DNA from: Rhodothermales bacterium
Lineage (GTDB): Bacteria > Bacteroidota > Rhodothermia > Rhodothermales > Bin80
Assembly: GCA_958296045.1 (NCBI GenBank)
Contig: CATQHT010000001.1
Location: 682,001 to 746,000 of the forward strand
Direction: 5' to 3'
Length of the DNA stretch: 64,000 bases
The notes beneath the pieces were generated by a model. The model was given only the letters and a program-made list of their open reading frames with translations. It was not told the origin of the DNA and ran no database searches. Shown piece by piece: positions 9,801 through 17,142 of this stretch; position 1 is the stretch's first letter, and the number at the start of each line of letters is the position of its first letter. The position numbers and the translations under genes are program-made.

Positions 9801-11074
9801 GCGACGAGTGTCCATATAGTCGACATCCCGAGCTGACCCACGAGGGACGCAACCACGCCCGCCGGAATCCATTCTGACTCAATTGAGATCCTGAGCTCAA
9901 GGCATTCCAGCAGAGCCTCACACTCATGTTTGGAAAACGTGCTCGTATCACCGTAGCATACGATAGCCATCGGATCCTTTTGGATCAGGACCTGCCTTAC
10001 GTCAGCATTCAGGGCTGCAAGCCACCCAGACAGTCCGCGAAGGTCCTGCATGGGAATCCCGTCATGTCCCAAGACCAGCGCCTGCACGCGCCGGGCTGAT
10101 ACACCATCCTTTGCGCGAATTCGGCTATCCAGGTACCGGGCTCCCAGGTACTCCGCGATGCGCCGGTGTGCCGGCTCTCTCTGTTTGGCGGGGCCTCGGA
10201 ACAGCGCCGAATTAAGGCTGGCGAGCAGTGCATCCCGCTTATCGCCTTCGACTTCGGCTAAGGAAAGGATATCGGCGTCATCGGAATCGGGTGCGGTCCA
10301 GCCACCCTTGCCTGCTATAAGCATCAAGGCTGACAGCCTTCCGGCTGCATCAATCACCGCATCGCGTGAAGGCCGAACAGCACTAGTCTGCGCCACGCGA
10401 TACCCTTTGCTGTGTTCTTTGGCCCATTCCTTGCAAGCAAATTCGAATGCTTCCGTCGGACTCGCAGGCCAGCCAGATAATCCCGTGGATTTGAGCAGAA
10501 CATCAAGCAGCTGCGGATTCCACAGCAGGGACTCCAATCCGTTCTCGAACGCCTCCGAAACAAATTCGACAGGCTCAACCCCGTGGCTAGCCACGATCTG
10601 GCGAACGTCGATAGGAGTGAGCGGGTTTAGCTCCAAAACGACCAGATTCGCATACCCGTCCAGCGAGGAGAGCGCCTCTCTGTCATGCTTTCCTAGCCAA
10701 CGCCCGGTACGACACGACAAACGAAACCGTGGGCATCCCCGCGTCCACAGTTTGTTCACTAACGTGTCTGACACCCGTCGTGGATCTGAATCGACGCTGC
10801 GGACCTCGTCAAATCCGTCAATGAATAGCGGTTCAGAACCGTGATTTACGCTAAAGTCCGCGTTACCGCTCAAGAACCGTCTCGCTGAAACAATCGGGGC
10901 GCCCGCTCCACCTGCCGCTGCCTCTTCCTCCAAAGCCGTCGTCTTTCCGATGCCCGGCTCCCCAATTAGGATATAGCAGCGATCCGAGCGAAAATCGGCC
11001 AGCGAAAGGTCCTTCCGTCCAGACCGATCATCATCCTTCGGATCAATCACTCTGACGGTACGTGCTACTCGCAT
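6869..11074 (-). CDS. NACHT-like STAND NTPase with C-terminal PD-(D/E)XK-like motif
   Basis: This very large protein (1401 residues from the ATG at 11074) has an N-terminal NTPase with Walker A GEPGIGKTT at about 38-46. A Walker B of NACHT type, PLFIDGFDEV, follows near 82-91, then a sensor-like FRLSCRTGRW. A long helical, repeat-like region without obvious motifs covers about residues 330-1230. Near residues 1295-1315 it has ADIRV followed by IPVEIKRN, the D...ExK pattern of a PD-(D/E)XK nuclease. STAND NTPases of this sort sense phage proteins and trigger an effector. Here the candidate effector is C-terminal, whereas most Avs proteins carry it N-terminally. The ATG has AAGGGA just upstream; a GTG at 11089 is the alternative. 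The start overlaps the upstream DUF4143 ATPase gene by 10 bp (ATGCGAGTAG), which suggests coupled translation. Confidence 0.75.
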   Translation of the reverse strand: MRVARTVRVIDPKDDDRSGRKDLSLADFRSDRCYILIGEPGIGKTTALEEEAAAGGAGAPIVSARRFLSGNADFSVNHGSEPLFIDGFDEVRSVDSDPRRVSDTLVNKLWTRGCPRFRLSCRTGRWLGKHDREALSSLDGYANLVVLELNPLTPIDVRQIVASHGVEPVEFVSEAFENGLESLLWNPQLLDVLLKSTGLSGWPASPTEAFEFACKEWAKEHSKGYRVAQTSAVRPSRDAVIDAAGRLSALMLIAGKGGWTAPDSDDADILSLAEVEGDKRDALLASLNSALFRGPAKQREPAHRRIAEYLGARYLDSRIRAKDGVSARRVQALVLGHDGIPMQDLRGLSGWLAALNADVRQVLIQKDPMAIVCYGDTSTFSKHECEALLECLELRISIESEWIPAGVVASLVGQLGMSTIWTLVAESNRSDAGQMLVLYLIRGALQLFTTGIEDRRKGAVGDRDRDRAELLKVIHDTTWWPSIRCAALESLASLLTCQATRKATLQNIVAGIVAGRLRDEDFRLISKLLDTMYPNDVSPSEVWAYLDVQPSAIVTAQVHFKKSWNRVVHRSSAKQVRALLDSLCDQASTLIPRLASHRIGNDVVIALLNRGLNHFGKGMEIANLYRWFDLVTFDLAAKQLVIAVGSKAEYNVADPDSNKMIRSWLDSHRQIQRNLVEYGLQQQEPKPVAGSLRQSIGYKFIGERAPEGFRRWCLERALELSDSQSNVASKLAAWSTFQNDGWGKPLPDADVARAVRGCPVLSQWNHERLKANERIRRMEADDKKRLAKDLTVFEERKQAWLKALRTNIEALKTGTCAPDLLYELAGWYMDGLGGSVPRGSPLEPLAAALDGDSALLDATLSGFRSLLDRDDLPDLAEMAKMLERNRRSLFARPFLAGIEEEERMGGQPLARLGQTGRRRAIGFYLLTPLPRPQHMLGSIGLRSPRPDWVERALTKHPQAVADAVVAVHIARVRIKDSPIPILFDMIMEAEFDHVRPLAVHRMFSVFPSRCTAPQVDSLRLTLAAALCKSGMLVRRLRALVTRRLRRKGMDVAQRAHWLCAGLFVAREASLSALEDYLASGGEVRVWNVVKCMELFGKATQFKPDYSLWKPEELASVIRALGARIRPPKPKLRAGFLTDKEGAELHFDSLIHLWVQELALRTDDVARRVLDSLAGSPALATWNENLERAALQQAQRRRNDLHGALTLSQIQRTLRGGPPSGAADLQALLIDNFGRLAKRIRHGQTDDWRQYWVKCKEEWSPRYEDECRDRLLSDLRLLLKHHDVDAHKEGYYAENKRADIRVAYRAEMAIPVEIKRNLAKDLWKAATDQLATKYMRAPESEGFGIYLVLWFGRSYTKRVPPQGRKPKSPREMREMIKELLPEERLARIAVIVVDVSRSDSTS

Positions 11075-12357
11075 AATTCCCTTATCCACTCTTCGGTGCC
11101 GCCCGACAGAAATTCGCCCAATGGCATGTCGTCCGAACCTACCGCCACCGTGATAGCCTTTGGAAACCGCTTCGCAAAGGCTTGCAGCCCTCTTAGATTC
11201 CGTCGCTTCCCGCTCTTGACCTCTACTCCAACTAAGTGTGGCCCGCGTACAATGATGAAGTCGACCTCAAGCGATAAATCACGTGAGGAATGCCGCCAGT
11301 AGTGAATCTTTGTCGCTGGGCCGCACGTGTTGAGCAGGTGTGCACCGACGGAGGTTTCAACTATCCGTCCCCACCAGGTTCGATCCGCACATGCCTCCTC
11401 GAACGAATATCCTGACGGCGCCGTCATTAGAGCCGAATTGAGCACAAGGAGCTTGCGCGGCTGTGCCTTGCCGAAGTGTGGCGCTGGTGTGTAACGGGTT
11501 AAGCCGACCATTAGTCCTGCGCTCTTTAGAAGATCCAGATAGCGAGTCAGCGTCATCGTGTTGCCAGCACCTCGCAATTGGCCAAGCAGCTTGTTGAATG
11601 CGATTATCTGGCCGGAATAATGGGCCCCGAGCTCCATCAGCTGCCGCAAAAGCGCCGGCTTTCGGACGCGGTTCAGTCCGAGTATGTCGCGTTCAATGGT
11701 AGGCTCAATGATCGACTCCTTAACGTAGCGCCGCCACATGCTGAGGCGACTAATATCTCCTTCCCGCACAATCGAACCAGGATATCCGCCGAAGAAGAGG
11801 TATTCATCGACAGATAGATCAAATGCATTCGCCATCTCGCTGAGCGACCAGTGTGCAGCAGGCAGAGGATTGAATCGGCCCACAAGGCTATCGCTAAGTC
11901 CAGTCATCATCTTCCATGGGACAGATCCCAGGATCACTACGCGCAGCGGACAATTCTCCCTCCGATCTCTGTCCCAGAGCCCTTTAACTACGTCTGACCA
12001 CCCTGGTACTCTTTGAATCTCGTCGAGCACAAGCACCACATCTGGACCTGACCATGCAGCAGCTCGGCGAGCGCGCTCCCACACTTCGATTAGCCATGCC
12101 CGATCGGGGGCCATTCCACCCGGGAGCACTTCGATAGCTGCCCTTACTTCAAGAGAACCAAAGGTGCCTGGCGTGGGGTCGTCTAATGCCACGTAGAGGC
12201 AACGATGACCGCGCTCGGCAAGCACCCGGCAGGCCTGCTGCGCCAGCGTCGTTTTTCCGGTCTGGCGCGGGCCAGTAATTGCAGTGATCCGCATCGTGGA
12301 TCGGTCTTGAACGAGATCAACTACGCGTTGCACCTGGAGGCGCTGGTACGTAATCAT
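11065..12357 (-). CDS. AAA ATPase of the DUF4143 type
   Basis: This 430-residue protein starts with an AAA_14-type ATPase: Walker A GPRQTGKTT at about 29-37 and Walker B VVLVLDEIQRV near 105-115. After the ATPase it has DEYLFFGGYPGSIV, the usual link to a DUF4143 domain. The C-terminus carries LEVDFIIVRG then VGVEVKSGKRRN, the D...ExK pattern of a restriction-endonuclease-like fold. Such proteins are widespread in bacteria and archaea and poorly understood; many DUF4143 domains are thought to be inactive nuclease folds or DNA-binding modules. The gene is the first of a two-gene unit, and its stop codon overlaps the start of the NACHT-like gene, so the two products probably act together. Confidence 0.8.
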   Translation of the reverse strand: MITYQRLQVQRVVDLVQDRSTMRITAITGPRQTGKTTLAQQACRVLAERGHRCLYVALDDPTPGTFGSLEVRAAIEVLPGGMAPDRAWLIEVWERARRAAAWSGPDVVLVLDEIQRVPGWSDVVKGLWDRDRRENCPLRVVILGSVPWKMMTGLSDSLVGRFNPLPAAHWSLSEMANAFDLSVDEYLFFGGYPGSIVREGDISRLSMWRRYVKESIIEPTIERDILGLNRVRKPALLRQLMELGAHYSGQIIAFNKLLGQLRGAGNTMTLTRYLDLLKSAGLMVGLTRYTPAPHFGKAQPRKLLVLNSALMTAPSGYSFEEACADRTWWGRIVETSVGAHLLNTCGPATKIHYWRHSSRDLSLEVDFIIVRGPHLVGVEVKSGKRRNLRGLQAFAKRFPKAITVAVGSDDMPLGEFLSGGTEEWIRELCE

Positions 12358-13042
12358 GCGTGACTGGTCTTGATCTGAGTTGGATATCTCTATAACAGTT
12401 GCTTGTAGTCACTAAGCTCCCCTGCACATTCGCACACGGCATTGCGCATGTTTCGACAGTTTGGCCTTCGCAGTCCATTGACTTTCCAGCCCTTAGGTAC
12501 CCCCCGCGGTGGGTTGGGCCCGGGTCCGCTGGACCGCGCCTCGCATCTATGGGCTTGCAGTGTATGCATTTCAGAAGATACTAATATAAGTACACATACT
12601 CAGATAGGTATCTAGACCATTTTACGACACCGTCACACCGGCTGTTCCAAGAACCGAGTATGCGGATCCTGATGCAGCGGTTCTGCCGACTGGGATGGAT
12701 CCGCCTCGCTGTCCACCTATGCGCAAGCCGTGCGCGGCATCGGCCAGATCATTGGTGTACGGAGCCCGCGTAAAGCATAGCTCATCCGTTTCTCAACTCT
12801 ATCACTGGTAGTGAAATGAAGGGTCGGACCTCTCCTTTCCCCGGTTCGAGGAGCATGGTTTCGGGGGCTTTGGAACCTCGCTGTATACCTGGAAACGCCT
12901 AGCCGAATGGCTCCCCCAAGACTACGCAGGGCCCCTTAACAACATGGAACCAAAAAGACTGTTGCGGCTGGATCGTGTTTTCGCTCGGCCCTGATGATGA
13001 ATCTCTTGCATGTGATCGTATACCAGATGTATTATAAGATGC
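12358..13042. other. Gene-free stretch between divergent genes
   Basis: No plausible protein is encoded. The stretch separates the minus-strand ATPase/NACHT pair from the plus-strand recombinase operon and must carry both promoters. A possible promoter for the recombinase side is listed separately at 13006-13035. No longer repeat was found here. Confidence 0.5.
13006..13035 (+). promoter_or_regulatory. Possible promoter of the recombinase operon
   Basis: TTGCAT (13006-13011) and TATTAT (13030-13035) are separated by 18 bp. The ATG of the next gene is only 7 bases past the second hexamer, so transcription from here would give a leaderless or nearly leaderless message. The call rests on hexamer similarity alone. 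Confidence 0.3.
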
Positions 13043-13363
13043 ATGAAGCGAGCTTCACTGACCGAGCGTGCCGCACGCGTGGCTGCGGCCAAGTCGCTGT
13101 GTCGGGAGCACAGCACCGCAGAAGCGGCGCGCATCCTTGCCGCACGGTACGGCATCTCCCGAGTGCAGGCTTCGCGTTATGTCCGTGCGGCGCGCGAAGC
13201 GGATTCTTCGCTGGCTCGGGCGGAGGCTACCGCGCCCCTGAGTGTCCGGATTCCTGTGGCTCTGCTTGCGCGTGCGCGGGCTCGTGCACGCCATACCGGT
13301 ATGAGTCTGGGGGCGCTGGTGGCTCGAGCGCTGGCGCGTCTCTTGGACAGCGATCCACCGTGA
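13043..13363 (+). CDS. Small HTH / ribbon-helix-helix DNA-binding protein
   Basis: This 106-residue basic protein has two visible DNA-binding segments. Residues about 22-52 (STAEAARILAARYGISRVQA...) look like a helix-turn-helix. The C-terminal part, LSVRIPVALLARARARARHT and the following helix, looks like a ribbon-helix-helix (CopG/MetJ) domain. The stop TGA is followed directly by the ATG of the next small frame. Just ahead of a serine recombinase, it is best read as a regulator or a directionality/accessory factor of the recombinase. That role is inferred from position. No close named family is recognised. Confidence 0.65.
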   Translation: MKRASLTERAARVAAAKSLCREHSTAEAARILAARYGISRVQASRYVRAAREADSSLARAEATAPLSVRIPVALLARARARARHTGMSLGALVARALARLLDSDPP

Positions 13364-13588
13364 ATGCGTCCTATCCGCCTGACATACAAACCGGACCGGG
13401 CTGCGCAGCAGCGCATAGCACAGGCCTACGAGCTGTTGGTGCAGCACCGGATTTCGGAAGACCATACCTCCTCGCATGAAGCAAGAAGAGAAGATCGCGG
13501 CAGTGTACGTGCGTGTATCAACCGAACTCCAGCGGCGTCAGCAGACGATAGACAGTCAGCTGGAGGCCGTGCTGATGAACGCGCGTGA
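13364..13588 (+). CDS. Possible small protein overlapping the recombinase start
   Basis: This 74-residue frame begins at the ATG immediately after the TGA of the preceding gene and runs 113 bp into the recombinase gene in another frame. The first 30 residues (MRPIRLTYKPDRAAQQRIAQ..., then AYELLVQHRI) look protein-like: basic, then helical. The rest is the shifted frame of the recombinase and looks like shadow. It may be a short coupled leader peptide, a small recombinase accessory protein, or chance. Confidence 0.4.
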   Translation: MRPIRLTYKPDRAAQQRIAQAYELLVQHRISEDHTSSHEARREDRGSVRACINRTPAASADDRQSAGGRADERA

Positions 13589-15146
13589 GCGTGGCTGGGC
13601 CATTGATAAGCAGCAGATCTTTGCTGACAACGGCTACAGTGGTGCCACCCTCGCCCGCCCCGGCTTGGACGCCTTGCGCGACCTGGTCGCCCACGGAGTC
13701 CTCGCGTATGTGTTGGTCCTATCTCCCGATCGGCTCAGTCGCAGTTTCGCCTATCAGGTTCTGCTTCAGGAAGAGTTTGAACGCAACAATACCCGTCTCG
13801 TCTTCGTTGAGGAACCCGATAACGCGACGCCGCAGCAGGTAATGCTGCGCCAGCTTCTGTCCGTACTGTCAGAGTATGAGCGTGCGCAGATTATCGAGCG
13901 CTGTCGCCGCGGTAAAATCTACAAGGCCCGCCAGGGCTCTCTGAACATGATCAGCAGGCCTCCCTATGGTTATGACCTGATTCGTAAGACGGAGACCTCC
14001 GGCGCACGATTGGTGATCAATGCGTCCGAAGCTGCGGTGGTGCGCCTGATTTTCAAGCTTTATACCGAACCGGGCGGCACCCTGCCGTCAGTAGCACGGA
14101 AACTGGATGCACTGGGCCACCCCCCTCGGCACGCAAAGTACTGGAGCTCCTCCACCGTTTCTGTCATCCTGCGCAATGAGGCCTACATTGGTAAGGCAGC
14201 GTATCAGAAGACGACCAAGGCGGACAAGCGTGCTCGGCGCAATCGCACCGGGCGCAGCAAGAACGGTGCCGTACGGCGCATGAATTCACGAAAGGCTCGT
14301 CCACGAGAAGAGTGGATTATCTTGCGCGTGCCACCAATTGTTGACGAAGAAATCTTCCAACGTGCGCAAGAGCGGCGCAAACATAACACTCGCTTTTCCG
14401 GGCGAAACACGCGTACGCCAAGCCTCTTGCAGGGGCTATGTATCTGCGAGCAATGCGGATATTCGATGGGACGGCTCCTAGATTCGAGAGGCTCCACAAA
14501 GTACTATCGGTGTTTGGGGTCGGAGCCTTGGCGTTTTCCCGAAGGCGCCGTATGCGACAATCCCAAAATCAACGCCGATGCTATCGACGCAGAGGTGTGG
14601 AAGGCGGTGGTGGAATTGCTGGAAGCTCCTGAACTCATTCAGGCCGAGATTGATCGTCGAATCAAAGCGACTCGGGACCAGGGCCCAGCGCAACGGCGCA
14701 AGGACGAGCTGCAGAAGGAGCGTATGAGCTTTGGAAAACAAAACCGCCGACTGGTTGACGCATACCAGCAAGGCGTTATAAGTCTGGACGAGCTGCGCGA
14801 TCGAACCGGACCGCTGCAAACGCGACTGCGGGCCATCGACTCCGAGCTCCGGGCACTAAAGGCCTATCAGATGGATGCCACGTCTACCTTGACGTTCGCC
14901 CACAGCGTTCAGAAATTTGTAGCGCGGATGCGTGAAGGCGAAAAGGACATGTCCATCACGGAACGTCAGCAGTTGGTTCGGCTCTTGGTTCGCGAAGTAC
15001 GCGTCGGCAAAACTGAAGTCACGGTATGCCATTGCATTCCGCTGGCACCCTCGGCAGACCCCAAGCAACGCTCCGACACGCCCCTGGCCTCGCCAGCCAG
15101 CGAAAATGACCATTTGGTTACATGTCGTGATCAAGACATAAGATGA
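13476..15146 (+). CDS. Large serine recombinase (integrase)
   Basis: This 556-residue site-specific recombinase has an N-terminal resolvase domain whose catalytic serine is Ser15 in YVRVSTELQ, with LSPDRLSRS further on. A recombinase domain follows (RQGSLNMISRPPYGYDLI to about 290). A zinc ribbon spans about 323-362, with CICEQCGYSM and later cysteines in YYRCLG and AVCDNP. A coiled-coil region covers about 390-480. Length and layout match phage- and island-type large serine integrases. These join attP and attB without high-energy cofactors and need a partner factor for excision. The stop codon lies inside the right 50-bp repeat, the position expected if that repeat is an attachment site. Start chosen at the ATG before KQEEKIAAVY. 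Confidence 0.93.
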   Translation: MKQEEKIAAVYVRVSTELQRRQQTIDSQLEAVLMNARERGWAIDKQQIFADNGYSGATLARPGLDALRDLVAHGVLAYVLVLSPDRLSRSFAYQVLLQEEFERNNTRLVFVEEPDNATPQQVMLRQLLSVLSEYERAQIIERCRRGKIYKARQGSLNMISRPPYGYDLIRKTETSGARLVINASEAAVVRLIFKLYTEPGGTLPSVARKLDALGHPPRHAKYWSSSTVSVILRNEAYIGKAAYQKTTKADKRARRNRTGRSKNGAVRRMNSRKARPREEWIILRVPPIVDEEIFQRAQERRKHNTRFSGRNTRTPSLLQGLCICEQCGYSMGRLLDSRGSTKYYRCLGSEPWRFPEGAVCDNPKINADAIDAEVWKAVVELLEAPELIQAEIDRRIKATRDQGPAQRRKDELQKERMSFGKQNRRLVDAYQQGVISLDELRDRTGPLQTRLRAIDSELRALKAYQMDATSTLTFAHSVQKFVARMREGEKDMSITERQQLVRLLVREVRVGKTEVTVCHCIPLAPSADPKQRSDTPLASPASENDHLVTCRDQDIR

Positions 15147-15182
15147 GTACATCGCCTGCATTAAATGCACTCTACGGGACGG
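15133..15182 (+). repeat. Right direct repeat, candidate attachment site
   Basis: This is the partner of 372-421. It contains the perfect dyad TGCATT-A-AATGCA (15157-15169) and the shared 12-base end TCTACGGGACGG (15171-15182). Its first 14 bases code for the last residues and stop of the recombinase (QDIR, then TGA). Mismatches to the left copy cluster at four adjacent positions next to the first conserved block, plus four scattered positions. Confidence 0.6.
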
Positions 15183-15414
15183 ATGCCGTGCGGCGCTCAA
15201 ACGTACGCCACCCTGTTGCGGCCGAGCCACCGCTCTAGCCCGTTAGCAGCTGAGGTTACTTCATGGCTACGGACGACTGCGCCGATACAAAGGCAGCGCG
15301 CTTGCCTCGTGTGCCATCCGCTCTACGAGACGAGAACAGCGTAGCCATCGGTTCCACCGCACCGGTTGCCTACGCACTGCGGAAGTCCCGTGCCCTACGG
15401 CTAACGGCTGCGCG

Positions 15415-16431
15415 CTACGAAACTCCGGTGCTCATTGCCATCATGCGCTCAATGGGAGCGAGCGCGCGGATACGCAGGTCCTCCTTAAGCGTGATTTCCG
15501 GCAGCTCGTGCTTTAGGCACAGGTACACCTTCTCCAAGGTGTTCAGCCGCATGTGCGGGCACTGACTGCAGTTGCATCCGCTCTCCGGCGGCGCCGGAAT
15601 GAAATGCTTGCCCGGACAGTCCTTACGCATCTGGTGCAGGATGCCCTCCTCGGTCGCCACAATAAACTGGTGAGCCTCACTCTCACGCGCAAATCTGCGG
15701 ATGGCACTGGTAGAGCCGACGAAGTCGGCGTGGCGAAGTATAGGCTCTTCACATTCCGGGTGCGCAAGCACCAGCGCGTCTGGATAACGCATCCTGAGGC
15801 CGACTAGCTTTCGCTCACTGAAGGTTTCATGCACAATGCAGGCGCCATCCCAGACCCGCATCGGCCGCCCGGTCTGGCGTATAAGCCAGCGCCCCAGGTT
15901 GCGGTCTGGCGCAAACAGGATCGGCTGATCCGGTGGAATCTGACGCACCAGATGCTCAGCATTAGTGGATGTGCATATGATGTCGCTTAGCGCCTTAACA
16001 CCCGCCGTACAGTTGATATAGGAGATCACGACGTGGTCTGGATGACGCTGGCGAAAATCCGCAAACTCGTCCGCAGGACAAGAATCTGCCAAGGAGCACC
16101 CTGCATTGAGATCGGGCAGGATCACCTTCTTGTCTGGGTTCAGAATTTTGGCGGTCTCCGCCATGAAATGGACGCCCGCAAACAATATGATGGCCGCGTC
16201 CGTGGCAGCCGCCTGACGGGAAAGCCCAAGAGAGTCGCCGATAAAGTCCGCGATATCCTGGATTTCAGGCTCCTGGTAATAATGCGCCAGAAGAACCGCA
16301 TCCTTCTCGTGCTTGAGCCGCTCAATCTCCTCGTATATGTCCAACGCAGGATCCACAGCCTCCTGCACGAAGCCATACTGCCCTAGCTGAAATTCCATGG
16401 CCCCATCCCATTGAAGAAGTTCCCGGGCCAT
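15415..16431 (-). CDS. nadA: Quinolinate synthase
   Basis: NadA condenses iminoaspartate with dihydroxyacetone phosphate to quinolinate, the precursor of NAD, using an oxygen-sensitive [4Fe-4S] cluster. The protein shows [20 protein letters not shown] near the N-terminus, [27 protein letters not shown] and the C-terminal [19 protein letters not shown]; one cysteine from each third of the protein is the usual cluster ligand set. The start is taken at MARELLQW (16431), seven bases past the lolD stop; starting further upstream would overlap lolD. No nadB or nadC lies nearby. It is the last gene of a compact minus-strand run and abuts the right edge of the island. Confidence 0.95.
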   Translation of the reverse strand: MARELLQWDGAMEFQLGQYGFVQEAVDPALDIYEEIERLKHEKDAVLLAHYYQEPEIQDIADFIGDSLGLSRQAAATDAAIILFAGVHFMAETAKILNPDKKVILPDLNAGCSLADSCPADEFADFRQRHPDHVVISYINCTAGVKALSDIICTSTNAEHLVRQIPPDQPILFAPDRNLGRWLIRQTGRPMRVWDGACIVHETFSERKLVGLRMRYPDALVLAHPECEEPILRHADFVGSTSAIRRFARESEAHQFIVATEEGILHQMRKDCPGKHFIPAPPESGCNCSQCPHMRLNTLEKVYLCLKHELPEITLKEDLRIRALAPIERMMAMSTGVS

Positions 16432-16438
16432 AAGAACG

Positions 16439-17140
16439 TCAGATCGAGCTCCTTTGTTCAGGGGTTCCTCTGATGGTTCCGCCGGCGAGGTACAGCACGC
16501 GGTCACAGATCGCAGCAAGCGCCAGGTTGTGCGTCACAATCACGAACGTCTGCCCCTGGTCCCGGCACAGCATACCGATAATCTCGTGGAGCACCGAGGC
16601 GTTGCGGACATCCAGGTTGCCAGTCGGCTCATCGGCCAAGACCAGGCCAGGCTCATTCATCAAGGCTCGTGCAACCGCTACGCGCTGCTGCTCCCCGCCG
16701 CTGAGCGCATTGGGCCTGTGCGAAGCCCTGTCGGCCAGTCCTACCTGCTCTAAAAGGTGTAGCGCCCGGCCGCGGGCCGCGCTAAGACGCAACCCTCGAA
16801 TCAGCGCTGGCATCGCCACATTCTCCAAAGCGGAAAACTCGGGCAACAGGTGATGGAACTGGAAAACAAAACCCAGGGAAGCATTCCGAAAGCGCGCCAG
16901 CGCACGATCTCCCTTCTTGAAAACGTCTTCGCCCGCGTAGAGGACACGCCCCGCATCCGGCCGGTCTAAGGCTCCTAGGATATGGAGCAGCGTGCTTTTG
17001 CCCGATCCGCTCTCGCCTACGATCCCGACAACCTCGCCGCGAGCTACCTCAACCGAAGCACTGGTCAGAACCTGAAGCTGTCCGCCGGTACCCGTCGGAT
17101 AGGCCTTGCTGATCGCAAGCGCAGAGAGCAAGGCGGCCAT
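16439..17140 (-). CDS. lolD: Lipoprotein-releasing ABC transporter ATPase LolD
   Basis: LolD is the cytoplasmic ATPase that powers LolC/LolE release of lipoproteins from the inner membrane. The 233-residue protein has Walker [10 protein letters not shown] at 42-50, the Q-loop region [20 protein letters not shown] typical of LolD, the signature [15 protein letters not shown] and Walker [13 protein letters not shown]. It starts two bases after the stop of the outer-membrane-type gene and ends just before nadA. The membrane partners LolC/E are not in the window, so the subunits must be encoded elsewhere. The related MacB-type ATPases share these motifs, but the Q-loop wording favours LolD. Confidence 0.85.
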   Translation of the reverse strand: MAALLSALAISKAYPTGTGGQLQVLTSASVEVARGEVVGIVGESGSGKSTLLHILGALDRPDAGRVLYAGEDVFKKGDRALARFRNASLGFVFQFHHLLPEFSALENVAMPALIRGLRLSAARGRALHLLEQVGLADRASHRPNALSGGEQQRVAVARALMNEPGLVLADEPTGNLDVRNASVLHEIIGMLCRDQGQTFVIVTHNLALAAICDRVLYLAGGTIRGTPEQRSSI

Positions 17141-17142
17141 AC

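Larger units (their letters stand above)
372..15182. mobile_element. Putative serine-recombinase island with defence-like cargo (about 14.8 kb)
   Basis: The interval is bounded by the 50-bp direct repeats at 372-421 and 15133-15182. It carries a large serine recombinase at its right end, as is usual for integrases next to their own attachment site. The cargo is an AAA ATPase, a broken IS30-type transposase, an OLD-family nuclease, a NACHT-like NTPase and a DUF4143 ATPase, all families often found in genome-defence clusters. Beyond the right repeat come core genes (nadA, lolD). No conjugation or replication gene is seen, so the element would be a recombinase-only passenger. The boundaries are inferred from the repeats alone. 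Confidence 0.55.

Noticed and set aside
10050-10844. Plus-strand frame of 264 codons inside the NACHT-like gene
   Set aside because: Serine/arginine-rich antisense shadow of a gene with clear Walker motifs.
15321-15332. A third CTCTACG-GACG-like block close to the right repeat
   Set aside because: It agrees at 11 of 12 bases with the end of the repeats but lacks the dyad and the AAGACATAAGAT block, so it may be chance.
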